From NCBI RefSeq assembly GCF_040219635.1, contig NZ_JAVJSC010000006.1, positions 1 to 64,000 on the forward strand: a DNA stretch of 64,000 bases. The letters run 5' to 3'. The notes beneath the pieces are model-generated. The model did no database searches, was not told the DNA's origin, and saw only the letters and a program-made list of their open reading frames with translations. The stretch's first letter is position 1; the number at the start of each line of letters is the position of its first letter. Both the position numbers and the translations under genes were made by a program. This DNA comes from Pyruvatibacter sp. (lineage in GTDB: Bacteria > Pseudomonadota > Alphaproteobacteria > CGMCC-115125). Of this stretch, positions 1-9,493 are shown one piece after another.

Positions 1-312
1 TCCCGAGGCCGGGTGCGAACCGCCGGGGCCAATCCCCGCGACATAATGACGCGGAAGCAGCACCGGGGGGGGCTGCACCGCCGGATTGCCCCGGCGTTTT
101 TAGACAAAATCCATATATTTCAATGCAATAGGCAGTGCCGCGCCGGACGGGGCGGTGAAGCGCGGTGCCCACGCCAAGGCTGCGGCGATTGGTCCCTCCC
201 GGCGGTGCTGGCGCCGGGACCGTGGGATTAGTAATACTTTCGCGTGCGAGTCGGCGCCGCAGGGCGTGCGGGCGCGCCTTTTTGGGAACGACCAGGAAAC
301 GGGTCTATCGGC
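1..312. other. Region upstream of ctaC, no gene seen
   Basis: I see no credible coding region here; the short open frames lack a ribosome binding site and family resemblance. At 191-221 there is an inverted repeat (arms TCCCGGC at 197-203 and GCCGGGA at 213-219; alternatively GGTCCC/GGGACC at 191-196 and 216-221), which could be a leader hairpin or the terminator of a gene left of the window. The oxidase operon promoter probably lies in this stretch, but no clear -35/-10 pair was identified. Confidence 0.4.
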
Positions 313-1230
313 ATGTGGAATTCACGCATCTTTTTGATGGCGATCGCAGTGTTCGCCTCGGTCACGGCGCTGGCGGGATATGCCGACGCGCAAGGTTTTG
401 TCGGTTCTTCTCATCCATGGGAAATGGGTCTGCGCGAAGCGGCCTCGCCGACGATGGACCGGATCAACAGCTTCCACAATTTCCTGCTGGTGATCATTAC
501 GGCCATCACGATCATCGTGATGGCGTTGATGGCCTACATCATGATCCGGTTCCGGGCGTCGCGAAACCCGAACCCCAGCCAGAATACGCACAACACGGTG
601 CTTGAGGTGCTGTGGACGGTCGTCCCGATCGTCATTCTGGTGGTCGTCGCGGTGCCGTCGTTCCGGCTGCTCTATTTCGTCGACCGCACGGCCGAGGCCG
701 AACTGACGGTCAAGGCGATCGGCAATCAATGGTTCTGGAGTTACGAATATCCCGATCACGACAACCTGACCTTCGATGCAGTCATGGTTCCCGATGAGGA
801 CATTCAAGAAGGACAAGTTCGTCTGTTGTCCACCGACAACGACGTGGTCCTGCCGGTCGATACCAACATCCGGATACTGACGACGGCGACCGACGTGATT
901 CACGCCTTCGCGATGCCCAACCTCGGGCTTAAGCTCGATGCCGTTCCCGGCCGCATCAACGAAACCTGGGTGCGGATCGAACAAGAAGGCGTTTATTACG
1001 GCCAGTGTTCGGAGCTCTGCGGGAGCGGCCACGGCTTCATGCCGATCACGGTCCGGGTAGTTAGCAAAGAGGATTATGCCCGCTGGGTCGAGGACGCCAA
1101 GGAGAAGTTCGCCTACGACGGCAAGCCCGGCGCGCCGACCGATGCGGTCGCGGCCCGGGCGGAGAAAGCCCGCCAGATCGCGACGTACTACGAAGAAATC
1201 GCCGCGAGCGGCAAAGCAAACACCAACTAA
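313..1230 (+). CDS. ctaC: Cytochrome c oxidase subunit II
   Basis: CoxB/CtaC carries the binuclear CuA centre that accepts electrons from cytochrome c and passes them to subunit I of the aa3 oxidase. The 305-residue product starts with a signal-like hydrophobic segment ending in YADAQG, followed by two transmembrane helices (about residues 55-80 and 95-120) and a periplasmic cupredoxin domain. The CuA ligands are visible in the motif GQCSELCGSGHGFM (C232, C236, H240, M243). The ATG at 313 is chosen over an upstream GTG because it begins the signal peptide and has AGGAAACGGG upstream. It is the first gene of the oxidase operon. Confidence 0.97.
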   Translation: MWNSRIFLMAIAVFASVTALAGYADAQGFVGSSHPWEMGLREAASPTMDRINSFHNFLLVIITAITIIVMALMAYIMIRFRASRNPNPSQNTHNTVLEVLWTVVPIVILVVVAVPSFRLLYFVDRTAEAELTVKAIGNQWFWSYEYPDHDNLTFDAVMVPDEDIQEGQVRLLSTDNDVVLPVDTNIRILTTATDVIHAFAMPNLGLKLDAVPGRINETWVRIEQEGVYYGQCSELCGSGHGFMPITVRVVSKEDYARWVEDAKEKFAYDGKPGAPTDAVAARAEKARQIATYYEEIAASGKANTN

Positions 1231-1275
1231 CATCGTCCGCGCACCCCGCGACAACACGCACGAAGAGGTCGAGTT

Positions 1276-2862
1276 ATGAGTTACGGATCCGCCGCTGCCC
1301 ACGATGACCACACGCCGCGAGGCTGGCGCCGTTGGGCCTATTCGACCAACCATAAAGACATCGGCACGATGTACTTGATCTACGCCATTTTCTTTGGCGT
1401 CGTCGGGGGCATCCTGTCGCTGCTGATGCGGATGGAACTGGCCGCGCCGGGGATGCAAATTTTTGGCACCGACTATCAGTTCTTCAACGCGGTGGTTTCG
1501 GCGCATGGGTTGATCATGGTGTTCTTCATGATCATGCCTGCCTTTATCGGCGGGTTCGGCAACTGGTTCGTGCCGTTGATGATCGGCGCGCCGGACATGG
1601 CATTCCCACGGCTCAACAACATTTCGTTCTGGCTGTTGATCCCGGCCGGTATCTTGATCGTCGCGTCGCTGTTCGTGGGCGAGGGGCCAGGCACCGGGTG
1701 GACGGTTTATGCGCCGTTGTCGACCACGGGCCATCCCAGTGCATCGGTCGATTTGGTGATCTTCGCGCTCCATCTCGCCGGCGCCTCGTCGATCTTGGGT
1801 GCCGTCAACTTCATTACCACCATTTTCAACATGCGGGCACCGGGCATGACCCTGCACAAGATGCCGCTGTTCGTGTGGTCGGTGCTGGTCACAGCGTTCC
1901 TGCTGCTGCTGTCGCTGCCTGTTCTGGCCGGCGCCATCACCATGCTGCTGACCGACCGTAACTTCGGCACAACGTTCTTTGATCCTGCCGGCGGCGGTGA
2001 CCCGATCCTGTTCCAGCATCTGTTCTGGTTCTTCGGTCACCCGGAGGTGTACATCCTCATCCTGCCGGGCTTTGGCATGATCTCGCACATCATTTCCACC
2101 TTCTCCAAAAAGCCGGTGTTCGGCTATCTCGGCATGGCCTACGCCATGGTCGCCATTGGCGCGGTGGGCTTCATTGTGTGGGCACACCACATGTACACGG
2201 TGGGTCTGGACGTTGATACGCAGGCCTACTTCGTGTTTGCCACCATGGTGATTGCGGTGCCCACGGGCGTCAAAATCTTCTCGTGGATTGCCACCATGTG
2301 GGGTGGCTCCATCGAGTTCAAAACACCCATGCTGTGGGCCATCGGCTTCATCTTCCTGTTCACCGTTGGCGGTGTCACGGGCGTAGTGCTGGCCAATGCG
2401 GGCGTCGATCGCTCTCTGCACGACACATACTATGTGGTGGCGCACTTCCATTACGTGCTGTCGCTGGGTGCCGTGTTCGCCATCTTTGCAGGCTGGTACT
2501 ACTGGTTCGGCAAGATGTTCGGCTATCAGTACTCCGAGTTCATCGGCAAGCTGCACTTCTGGGTGACGTTCATCGGCGTGAACCTGCTGTTCTTCCCGCA
2601 GCACTTCCTGGGTCTTGCCGGTATGCCGCGCCGCTATGCGGACTACCCGGATGCCTATGCCGGCTGGAACTACGTGTCGTCCATGGGCTCCTACATGTCT
2701 GCTTTTGCCGTTCTCATCTTCCTGTGGGGCGTTGCAGAAGCCTTCATGAAGAAGCGCAAAGTCGGCGACAACTACTGGGGCGAGGGTGCCACAACACTGG
2801 AGTGGACATTGTCCTCACCACCGCCGTTCCACCAGTTCTCAACACTGCCGCGCGTCAAGTAG
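1276..2862 (+). CDS. ctaD: Cytochrome c oxidase subunit I (aa3 type)
   Basis: This is the haem a/a3-CuB catalytic subunit that reduces O2 to water and pumps protons. The 528-residue, twelve-helix protein has the usual family length. The CuB site is clear: H255 with the cross-linked tyrosine Y259 in GHPEVY, and the H304-H305 pair in WAHHMYTVG. The low-spin haem ligand region YYVVAHFHYVLS is also intact. It follows ctaC after 45 bases with a GAGGTCGAG ribosome binding site and precedes ctaB by 31 bases, so it is part of the same operon. Confidence 0.98.
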   Translation: MSYGSAAAHDDHTPRGWRRWAYSTNHKDIGTMYLIYAIFFGVVGGILSLLMRMELAAPGMQIFGTDYQFFNAVVSAHGLIMVFFMIMPAFIGGFGNWFVPLMIGAPDMAFPRLNNISFWLLIPAGILIVASLFVGEGPGTGWTVYAPLSTTGHPSASVDLVIFALHLAGASSILGAVNFITTIFNMRAPGMTLHKMPLFVWSVLVTAFLLLLSLPVLAGAITMLLTDRNFGTTFFDPAGGGDPILFQHLFWFFGHPEVYILILPGFGMISHIISTFSKKPVFGYLGMAYAMVAIGAVGFIVWAHHMYTVGLDVDTQAYFVFATMVIAVPTGVKIFSWIATMWGGSIEFKTPMLWAIGFIFLFTVGGVTGVVLANAGVDRSLHDTYYVVAHFHYVLSLGAVFAIFAGWYYWFGKMFGYQYSEFIGKLHFWVTFIGVNLLFFPQHFLGLAGMPRRYADYPDAYAGWNYVSSMGSYMSAFAVLIFLWGVAEAFMKKRKVGDNYWGEGATTLEWTLSSPPPFHQFSTLPRVK

Positions 2863-2893
2863 CGCTGGCCTATTGATCGGATGACCCGCTGAT

Positions 2894-3874
2894 ATGAGCG
2901 ACATCACATATACGCCGACAGGCGTGCCAAAGAACGGAGGCCCCAGCGGGGCCTCCGTTTCTGCGCCCGGCACATATCTTGAAGCCGACATCACAGATTA
3001 TTTCGCGCTGCTGAAACCGCGCGTGATGTCGCTTGTGGTGTTCACCGGCCTTGTGGGCATGGTGATTGCGCCCGGTGATTTGCATTGGTTGACAGCATTC
3101 ACGGCACTGTTGTGCATCGCCATTGGCGCAGGCGCGTCAGGTGCTCTCAACATGTGGTGGGATGCCGACATTGACGCCGTGATGGATCGCACGGCCAAGC
3201 GGCCGATACCCAAGGGCGTTGTCTCCGCAAATTCTGCGGCAGCCTTCGGTGGCCTGTTGTCGGCCGCGTCCGTGTTCGTTATGGCGGCGCTCGTGGGCTA
3301 CCTGCCCGCAGCGCTGCTGGCCTTCACCATCGTGTTTTATGTCGTCGTCTATACAATGTGGCTCAAGCGGGCGACCTCGCAGAACATTGTTATCGGCGGA
3401 CTTGCAGGCGCGTTGCCGCCTGCGATCGGCTGGGCCTCCGTCACCGGCAGCCTGGCCGTTGAACCGCTGGTGCTGGTTGCCATCATCTTCATGTGGACGC
3501 CGCCGCATTTCTGGGCGCTGGCACTTGTACGCAACGACGATTATGCCCGCGCAGGCGTGCCCATGTTGCCGGTGGTCTCTGGTCCCGACGCCACGCGCAC
3601 GCAGATTTTGTTGTATTCGCTGGCGCTCGTGCCGCTCGGCATGGCACCGCTGGCGCTTGGTTTTGGCGGCATCCTCTATGCCACGGCCTCCATCGGTCTT
3701 GGCGCGGGCTTCCTGTTTTGCGCAGCTCAGGTTTTCCGCCACCGCGAGGGCGATGTGGCCAAAACGATGGCGCTGCGGCTGTTCGGCTTTTCCATCTTCT
3801 ATCTGTTCGCGCTTTTCGCGGCCCTTTTGATCGAGCGCATGGCGGGTCTCGCCCCGTTTGCGCCATGGATGTAG
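2894..3874 (+). CDS. ctaB: Protohaem IX farnesyltransferase
   Basis: CtaB (CoxX/Cox10) is a membrane UbiA-family prenyltransferase that converts haem b to haem O, the first step towards the haem A used by CtaD. The 326-residue protein has about eight or nine hydrophobic helices. The first aspartate-rich motif is visible in NMWWDADIDAVMDRT, followed by the family sequence KRPIP, and a second in the loop around RNDDYARAGVPMLP. The N-terminal extension of about 30 residues is rich in G, P and S. Its place between ctaD and ctaG matches the conserved alphaproteobacterial order. Confidence 0.96.
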   Translation: MSDITYTPTGVPKNGGPSGASVSAPGTYLEADITDYFALLKPRVMSLVVFTGLVGMVIAPGDLHWLTAFTALLCIAIGAGASGALNMWWDADIDAVMDRTAKRPIPKGVVSANSAAAFGGLLSAASVFVMAALVGYLPAALLAFTIVFYVVVYTMWLKRATSQNIVIGGLAGALPPAIGWASVTGSLAVEPLVLVAIIFMWTPPHFWALALVRNDDYARAGVPMLPVVSGPDATRTQILLYSLALVPLGMAPLALGFGGILYATASIGLGAGFLFCAAQVFRHREGDVAKTMALRLFGFSIFYLFALFAALLIERMAGLAPFAPWM

Positions 3875-3887
3875 GGGCACGCGAACA

Positions 3888-4073
3888 ATGACACCTGATC
3901 CCAAGACAAACAGCGATTTTGATGTTGAAGCAGTCAAGCTCACCCCGGAGCAGCAGGCCCGCCTGCGCCGCCGCAACATTGCCGTCGCCGTTTCGCTCGT
4001 AGCCTTGGTTGCCTTGTTCTTTGCCATGACACTGGTGCGTCTGGGCGGCAACGTCGCCGACCGCACGTACTAG
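3888..4073 (+). CDS. Small CoxF-like membrane protein
   Basis: A 61-residue protein with a charged N-terminus (KLTPEQQARLRRRN) and one hydrophobic segment (IAVAVSLVALVALFFAMTLV), ending in VRLGGNVADRTY. Small single-span proteins called CoxF occupy this position between ctaB and ctaG in many alphaproteobacterial oxidase clusters, and the assignment rests on that synteny and on the sequence pattern. The ATG at 3888 is used because upstream in-frame residues overlap ctaB. Its exact role in oxidase assembly is unknown. Confidence 0.8.
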   Translation: MTPDPKTNSDFDVEAVKLTPEQQARLRRRNIAVAVSLVALVALFFAMTLVRLGGNVADRTY

Positions 4074-4090
4074 CGAGGAAAGAGTTCAAA

Positions 4091-4684
4091 ATGACCGCGA
4101 CAACAGCCTCTTCCGGTCTCGCCAAGCGCGAAAAACAAATTGTGCTTGCCTGCGCCATCATCGTTGGCGGCATGGTCGGCATGGCCTATGCAGCGGTGCC
4201 GCTTTACGATCTGTTCTGCCGCGTCACCGGCTACGGCGGCACCACGCAGGCATCATCTGAGTTTTCAGATGTGGTGCTCGACCGCATGGTGACCGTGCGC
4301 TTTGACGCCAACACCTCGCGCGACCTGCCCTGGGGCTTCCGCCCGCAGCAGGTTTCCACCGACATCAATATCGGCGCTGATGGTCTGGCATTTTACACGG
4401 CTGAAAATCTGTCCGACAAACCTGTTGTCGGCACCGCCACCTACAATGTGACGCCGCAAAAAGCGGGTGTCTATTTTGCCAAGGTTGAATGCTTCTGCTT
4501 TACCGAGCAGGTTTTAATGCCCGGCGAAAGCATCGACATGCCGGTCTCGTTCTTCGTGGACCCGGCGATTGCTGATGATCCGAACATGGATGATGTCTCA
4601 ACCATCACCCTGTCATACACGTTCTTTGAAAAAGCAAATCCGACCACGCCTATTCCAGCTACGCCCGTTACACTCTCAAACTAA
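4091..4684 (+). CDS. ctaG: Cytochrome c oxidase assembly protein CtaG/Cox11
   Basis: Cox11-type copper chaperone that delivers copper to the CuB site of CtaD. The 197-residue product has a single N-terminal membrane anchor (about residues 15-37) and a periplasmic beta-sandwich domain. The copper-binding motif CFCF is present in VECFCFTEQ, and the conserved YDLFCRVTGYGGT follows the membrane segment. It sits 17 bases after the CoxF-like gene and 20 bases before ctaE, within the same transcription unit. Confidence 0.97.
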   Translation: MTATTASSGLAKREKQIVLACAIIVGGMVGMAYAAVPLYDLFCRVTGYGGTTQASSEFSDVVLDRMVTVRFDANTSRDLPWGFRPQQVSTDINIGADGLAFYTAENLSDKPVVGTATYNVTPQKAGVYFAKVECFCFTEQVLMPGESIDMPVSFFVDPAIADDPNMDDVSTITLSYTFFEKANPTTPIPATPVTLSN

Positions 4685-4704
4685 CCGACACCGGGGACAC
4701 CATC

Positions 4705-5556
4705 ATGGCCGACGCACACGCCAAGAATCACGACTATCATCTGGTTGATCCCAGCCCGTGGCCGTTTGTCGGCTCAATCGGCGTGTTCATCATGATGTTC
4801 GGCGGCGTTGTCGCCATGCAGGAAGGCACGTTTGGCCTTTCAGGCCCGTGGGTGTTCTTCATTGGCCTTGCCATGGTGCTCTACACGTTTGTGGGGTGGT
4901 GGCGCGATGTCATCAAGGAAGCCGAGCATCAGGGTCATCACACCCCCGTTGTGCAGCTTCATCACCGCTACGGCATGGTGCTGTTCATTGCCTCCGAAGT
5001 GATGTTCTTCGTTGCGTGGTTCTGGGCCTATTTTGATGTCGGCCTGTTTGCCGGCGAGGTTGCGCAGTATCAGCGCTTTGAAGCGACGGGCGGCGTCTGG
5101 CCTCCGGTTGGCATCGAAACATTTGATCCGTTCCACCTGCCGTTGATGAACACGCTGGTGTTGCTGACATCCGGTACCACCGTCACCTGGGCACACCATG
5201 CGTTGCAGACCGGCGATCGTCAGGGCCTCAAATGGGGCCTGATCTGCACGGTTGTGCTCGGCGTGCTGTTCTCGGCGTTGCAGGCCTATGAATACAGCCA
5301 CGCAGCCTTTGGCTTCTCCGGCAACATCTATGGCGCCACCTTCTACATGGCCACCGGCTTCCACGGCTTCCATGTGATTATCGGCACCATCTTCCTCGCC
5401 GTGTGCCTTGGCCGCGCCTATGCGGGCCACTTCACCGCCAAGCACCATTTCGGCTTTGAAGCGGCGGCCTGGTACTGGCACTTTGTGGATGTGGTGTGGC
5501 TGTTCCTGTTTGCCGCCATCTATGTATGGGGCGCAGGCACACCGGCAGCCCACTGA
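4705..5556 (+). CDS. ctaE: Cytochrome c oxidase subunit III
   Basis: CtaE stabilises subunit I and proton uptake in the aa3 oxidase. The 283 residues give about seven hydrophobic helices, and family signatures include WPFVGS near the N-terminus, WWRDVIKEAEHQGHHT, FWAYFDVGLF and the C-terminal WYWHFVDVVWLFLF. The length is typical. The start ATG at 4705 has an upstream GGGGACACC element. The 3' end probably overlaps the start of the following DUF983 gene. Confidence 0.97.
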   Translation: MADAHAKNHDYHLVDPSPWPFVGSIGVFIMMFGGVVAMQEGTFGLSGPWVFFIGLAMVLYTFVGWWRDVIKEAEHQGHHTPVVQLHHRYGMVLFIASEVMFFVAWFWAYFDVGLFAGEVAQYQRFEATGGVWPPVGIETFDPFHLPLMNTLVLLTSGTTVTWAHHALQTGDRQGLKWGLICTVVLGVLFSALQAYEYSHAAFGFSGNIYGATFYMATGFHGFHVIIGTIFLAVCLGRAYAGHFTAKHHFGFEAAAWYWHFVDVVWLFLFAAIYVWGAGTPAAH

Positions 5557-5957
5557 CCGAGTTCGAACGCGACATCAACAGCGCCTCTGCGGTCTCGCCC
5601 ATTATGGCGGGGCTGTGGGGGCGCTGTCCGCGTTGCGGCACCGGCAAACTGTTCAGCGGGTTTTTGACCGTGGCTCAGAGCTGCCCGACGTGCCGTCTCG
5701 ACTTTTCAAAAGTTGACCCTGGCGATGGTCCCGCCGTGTTCATCATTCTCATCGCAGGCTTTCTGGTTGTCGGCCTGGCGCTCATTGTCGAGGTCACCTA
5801 CCAGCCATCCTACTGGCTACATGCCGCCGTGTTTTTGCCGCTGGCGCTTGGTGTGCCGTTAAGCCTGCTGCGCCCGTTCAAGGCAACGCTGATCGCGCTT
5901 CAGTTTCATAACCGCGCCCACGAAGGTCGCCACAGCAGCGGGGACGACGCCAAATGA
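5526..5957 (+). CDS. DUF983 family membrane protein
   Basis: A protein of 143 residues from the ATG used here. It has an N-terminal zinc-ribbon-like pair of CxxC motifs (RCPRCG and CPTC), the DUF983 signature DPGDGPAVF, and two hydrophobic helices. DUF983 proteins are regularly encoded between ctaE and surf1 in alphaproteobacteria, which suggests a role in oxidase biogenesis; the biochemical function is not known. The start is uncertain: GTG 5496, ATG 5526 and ATG 5604 are all in frame and none has a convincing ribosome binding site. The gene ends 4 bases into surf1 (ATGA overlap). Confidence 0.85.
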   Translation: MGRRHTGSPLTEFERDINSASAVSPIMAGLWGRCPRCGTGKLFSGFLTVAQSCPTCRLDFSKVDPGDGPAVFIILIAGFLVVGLALIVEVTYQPSYWLHAAVFLPLALGVPLSLLRPFKATLIALQFHNRAHEGRHSSGDDAK

Positions 5958-6679
5958 TTTTCCGCCCGATGCTCGTGCCGACGCTGCTCACGGTGCCGGC
6001 CCTCATCATTTTGGTGTTTCTGGGCAACTGGCAGATGCAGCGCCTCGCCTGGAAAGAAAACCTGATCGCGCAGGTGGAAGCCGGGCTGGCGTCAGATGCC
6101 ATATCCTTGCCCGCACCTGATGTCTGGGCGACGCTCGACATTGAAGCCCTGCGCTACACCCCCGCCACCGTAACCGGCCGCTTCGTTCACGACAGCGAAG
6201 CCCACATCTACATGCAGTCGCTGGACAGCCAGCCCGGCTACCACGTGGTCACGCCTTTCGAGCTTGCGTCCGGCGGCTTCGTGCTGGTTGATCGCGGCTT
6301 CGTCCCGATCAACCGCAAAAATGCCGATACCCGTCCGCAAGGCCAGATCGAGGGTGATACAACTCTGCGCGGTATTCTGGTGACACCGGACGAGGCCAAC
6401 AGCTTCACGCCTGATCCCGACCTGACGCAAAACATCTGGTATCACCGCCCGATCCGGCAGCTGGCAGACGTCGCCGAAATTGCCCCGGTGTTCCCGATGA
6501 TGCTGGACGCGGACGCCACGCCGAACCCCGGCGGGCTTCCGGTTGGCGGCCAGACCCGCGTCGTCCTCAATAACCCGCATCTGGGCTACGCCATGACCTG
6601 GTATGGCCTTGCCGCGACCCTCATCATCATTTGGCTGGCCTTCCACATTTCCAGGGGTCGTTTGGGTTTGCGCGGCTGA
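5954..6679 (+). CDS. SURF1 family oxidase assembly protein
   Basis: SURF1/Shy1 proteins assist haem a insertion or maturation of cytochrome oxidase subunit I. The 241-residue product has the expected architecture: an N-terminal helix (about residues 8-25, then GNWQMQRLAWKENLI), a periplasmic domain with the conserved GYHVVTPFEL and VLVDRGFVP segments, and a C-terminal helix (HLGYAMTWYGLAATLIIIWL). It overlaps the DUF983 gene by 4 bases, indicating translational coupling, and appears to be the last oxidase gene of the operon. Confidence 0.95.
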   Translation: MIFRPMLVPTLLTVPALIILVFLGNWQMQRLAWKENLIAQVEAGLASDAISLPAPDVWATLDIEALRYTPATVTGRFVHDSEAHIYMQSLDSQPGYHVVTPFELASGGFVLVDRGFVPINRKNADTRPQGQIEGDTTLRGILVTPDEANSFTPDPDLTQNIWYHRPIRQLADVAEIAPVFPMMLDADATPNPGGLPVGGQTRVVLNNPHLGYAMTWYGLAATLIIIWLAFHISRGRLGLRG

Positions 6680-6790
6680 CCGACGACTTCATCAACCTGC
6701 CTCCCGTTTGACGCCCACTTGCCCCGCCAAACCCATGCGGCCTATGGTGCGCCGCTTCCCAACCAGCCCAACCACACGTGAACCAAACCA

Positions 6791-8182
6791 ATGCGTTACG
6801 TATCGACCAGAGGCGACGCGCCCGTCCTTGAGTTTGAGGATGTTCTGCTGTCGGGCCTTGCCCGTGACGGTGGCCTCTATGTGCCTGAAGCATGGCCAAC
6901 GCTGAGTGCTGACGCGTTCGCAGACCTTGCGGGGCGTCCGTACACGGACGTCGCTACGCGCATTGTCCAGCCGTTTGCACCGTCGCTGGCAGAGAATGAC
7001 ATCAGGCGCATGGTTGAAGCTGCTTACAGCACCTTCACGCACCCCGCCGTAGCGCCGCTCACCCAGCTCGACAGCAACGAGTTTCTGCTCGAGCTGTTTC
7101 ACGGGCCAACGCTGGCGTTCAAGGATCTGGCGATGCAGCTGCTCGGCCAGCTCTTTTCCCATGTGCTCAAACAGCGCGGCCGCAAGGTAACGATTGTTGC
7201 CGCAACCTCCGGCGATACCGGCGGTGCCGCCATTGAGGCCTTTGCAGGGCTTGATGCGGTTACCATTGTTGTGCTGCACCCCAAAGGCCGCGTCTCGGAC
7301 GTGCAGCGCCGCCAGATGACGACAGTCAACGCCCCCAACGTCCACAACGTCGCGATTGACGGCAACTTTGATGATTGCCAGGCGCTGGTCAAAGCCATGT
7401 TCAACGATCTGGAGTTCCGCGACCGGGTCAGCCTTGCCGCCGTCAACTCCATCAACTGGTCGCGCATTCTGGCGCAGGTGGTTTATTTCGTCACCGCCGC
7501 CACCAGCCTTGGCGCGCCGCACCGCGCGGTTTCGTTCAGCGTCCCCACCGGCAATTTCGGTGATATTTTTGCAGGCTATGTCGCCAAGCAGATGGGCCTG
7601 CCGATCGACAAGCTGGTGATTGCCACAAACATCAACGATATTTTGCACCGCACGCTCACTACCGGCAGCTACACGGTGGAAGGCGTCACCGCCACCGATG
7701 CGCCTTCGATGGACATTCAGGTGTCGAGTAATTTTGAGCGCCTGCTGTTTGATGCCTATGGCCGCGATGCCGCCAGCGTGCGCGCGGCCATGGCATCGCT
7801 CAAGCAGTCCGGCAGCTTTGATGTTGCCCCCGCAGCGCTGGACGCAATGCGCGCTGACTTTGCGTCTGCCCGCGTCAGCAACGAGGCCATGCACGCCACA
7901 ATGAAGCAGGCGCAGGCGCAGCTTGGCATGTTGATTGATCCGCATACGGCGGTTGGTGTTGCTGCGGCCCGTGAAACACGCGACCCAGCCGTTCCCATGG
8001 TCACGCTGGCAACCGCGCACCCCGCCAAGTTTCCTGCGGCTGTTGAAGCTGCCACCGGCCAGCACCCGGCCTTGCCGCACCATTTGTCAGACCTGTTCGA
8101 CCGCGAAGAGCACATGAGCGATCTGGCAAATGATCTGGCGGTAGTTGAGCGCTTTGTCGAAGACAAGGCCACCCGCGCATGA
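6791..8182 (+). CDS. thrC: Threonine synthase
   Basis: PLP enzyme converting O-phosphohomoserine to threonine, the last step of threonine biosynthesis. The 463-residue length and the start MRYVSTRGDAPVLEFEDVLLSGLARDGGLY-type N-terminus fit the long bacterial/fungal-type ThrC. The PLP lysine is K111 in LAFKDLAMQL, followed by the phosphate-binding ATSGDTGGAA. It lies 111 bases after surf1, and its last 4 bases overlap the M16 peptidase start; this thrC-M16 pairing is common in alphaproteobacteria. Confidence 0.97.
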   Translation: MRYVSTRGDAPVLEFEDVLLSGLARDGGLYVPEAWPTLSADAFADLAGRPYTDVATRIVQPFAPSLAENDIRRMVEAAYSTFTHPAVAPLTQLDSNEFLLELFHGPTLAFKDLAMQLLGQLFSHVLKQRGRKVTIVAATSGDTGGAAIEAFAGLDAVTIVVLHPKGRVSDVQRRQMTTVNAPNVHNVAIDGNFDDCQALVKAMFNDLEFRDRVSLAAVNSINWSRILAQVVYFVTAATSLGAPHRAVSFSVPTGNFGDIFAGYVAKQMGLPIDKLVIATNINDILHRTLTTGSYTVEGVTATDAPSMDIQVSSNFERLLFDAYGRDAASVRAAMASLKQSGSFDVAPAALDAMRADFASARVSNEAMHATMKQAQAQLGMLIDPHTAVGVAAARETRDPAVPMVTLATAHPAKFPAAVEAATGQHPALPHHLSDLFDREEHMSDLANDLAVVERFVEDKATRA

Positions 8183-9444
8183 CCGTAGAGGTTTCCCGCC
8201 TTGCAAATGGTCTGACCGTTGTCACAGACCCGATGCCGCATCTCAAAACGGCCGCTGTTGCGCTCACGGTCAATGCCGGGTCGCGCCATGAAACACTGGC
8301 ACAGCACGGCATCGCGCACATGCTGGAGCATATGGCATTCAAAGGCACGACCACGCGCTCGGCTGCCGACATAGTCGGTGCCATTGAAGATGTCGGCGGC
8401 TCGCTCAACGCGGCCACCAGCCATGAAAACACCGTTTATGCGGCGCGCATTCTGGCCGGTGATGTGCCGCTTGCCGTGAACCTGATTGCCGACATCATCG
8501 AAAACTCGCGTCTTGAGCACGACGAACTCACCCGCGAGCAGGGCGTAGTGCTGTCTGAAATCGGCGAGGCGGAAGATACACCTGATGATCTGGTGTTCGA
8601 GATGATGTCGGAAGCAGCCTTTCCCGATCAGCCTCTTGGTCGCCCGATCCTTGGCACCCGCGACAGCGTGCGCGCCATGACACCGGATAGCATTCGTGAC
8701 TACCTCACAGACCACTACAGACCGGGCGCGATGATTTTGAGCGCGGCGGGCGCGGTGGATCACGCGGCCTTTGTTGCCCTTGCCCAACGCGCTTTCGCAA
8801 CAACAGACACCACACCGCCCAGCCCGTTTGACACCGCAACCTATGCAGGCGGCATGACCGCGCGCGCCCGCGATATTGACCAGACGCATCTGGTTTTGGG
8901 CTTTGAAAGCGCTGCCACCGGCACGGCGGATTTTTTCACCGCTGAAATAGCTGCAACGGTTCTGGGCGGTGGCATGTCCTCGCGGCTTTTTCAGGAAGCC
9001 CGTGAAAAGCGCGGCCTGTGCTACTCGATCTACGCCTTCAACTGGGGCTTTGCCGATACCGGCCTGTTCGGCATATATGCCGGCGCCGACGCCAATGACG
9101 CCGACGAGCTTGCCAATGTCATTCATGGTGAGGCCGCCGCCATGGCGGGTAACGTGTCGGCGGACGAAATCAGCGCGGCGCGCGCGCAAGCCAAGGCGGG
9201 CCTGCTGATGAGCCTTGAATCCTGTGCGTCCCGCGCCGAGCAGATTGCCCGGCATCTGGTGGTGTTCGGCCGGGTTCTGGAGGCGGATGACCTGGTGGCC
9301 CGTGTTGAGGCGGTGGAGGAATCTGATGTGCGGCGTTTCATGGCGCGGCTGACACAAAGCGCTGTTCCCACGGCCTCGGTTGTTGGTCCCGACGCCTCTC
9401 TTGCCAGTGCCCATAGCCTCGCGGCACACTTTACCCGGTCCTGA
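8179..9444 (+). CDS. M16 family zinc metallopeptidase
   Basis: A pitrilysin-family protease resembling the mitochondrial processing peptidase beta subunit and the M16B peptidases. The inverted zinc motif HxxEH is H47-M-L-E50-H51, followed by the downstream glutamate region NSRLEHDELTREQGVVLSEI. The 421-residue length is typical for a one-half M16B subunit. It starts within thrC (ATGA overlap), so it is translationally coupled. The physiological substrate is not predictable from sequence. Confidence 0.95.
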   Translation: MTVEVSRLANGLTVVTDPMPHLKTAAVALTVNAGSRHETLAQHGIAHMLEHMAFKGTTTRSAADIVGAIEDVGGSLNAATSHENTVYAARILAGDVPLAVNLIADIIENSRLEHDELTREQGVVLSEIGEAEDTPDDLVFEMMSEAAFPDQPLGRPILGTRDSVRAMTPDSIRDYLTDHYRPGAMILSAAGAVDHAAFVALAQRAFATTDTTPPSPFDTATYAGGMTARARDIDQTHLVLGFESAATGTADFFTAEIAATVLGGGMSSRLFQEAREKRGLCYSIYAFNWGFADTGLFGIYAGADANDADELANVIHGEAAAMAGNVSADEISAARAQAKAGLLMSLESCASRAEQIARHLVVFGRVLEADDLVARVEAVEESDVRRFMARLTQSAVPTASVVGPDASLASAHSLAAHFTRS

Positions 9445-9493
9445 TTGTTACCTGGGCCTGATTGCTCACTTTCAATTTTTGCGGCGCATCTCC

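Noticed and set aside
322..2604. A 760-codon open frame on the minus strand
   Set aside because: It is fully antisense to ctaC and ctaD, has an arginine/histidine-rich composition typical of GC-rich shadow frames and no family-like motif.
7756..9429. A long minus-strand open frame
   Set aside because: It is antisense to thrC and the M16 peptidase, both of which have clear catalytic motifs.
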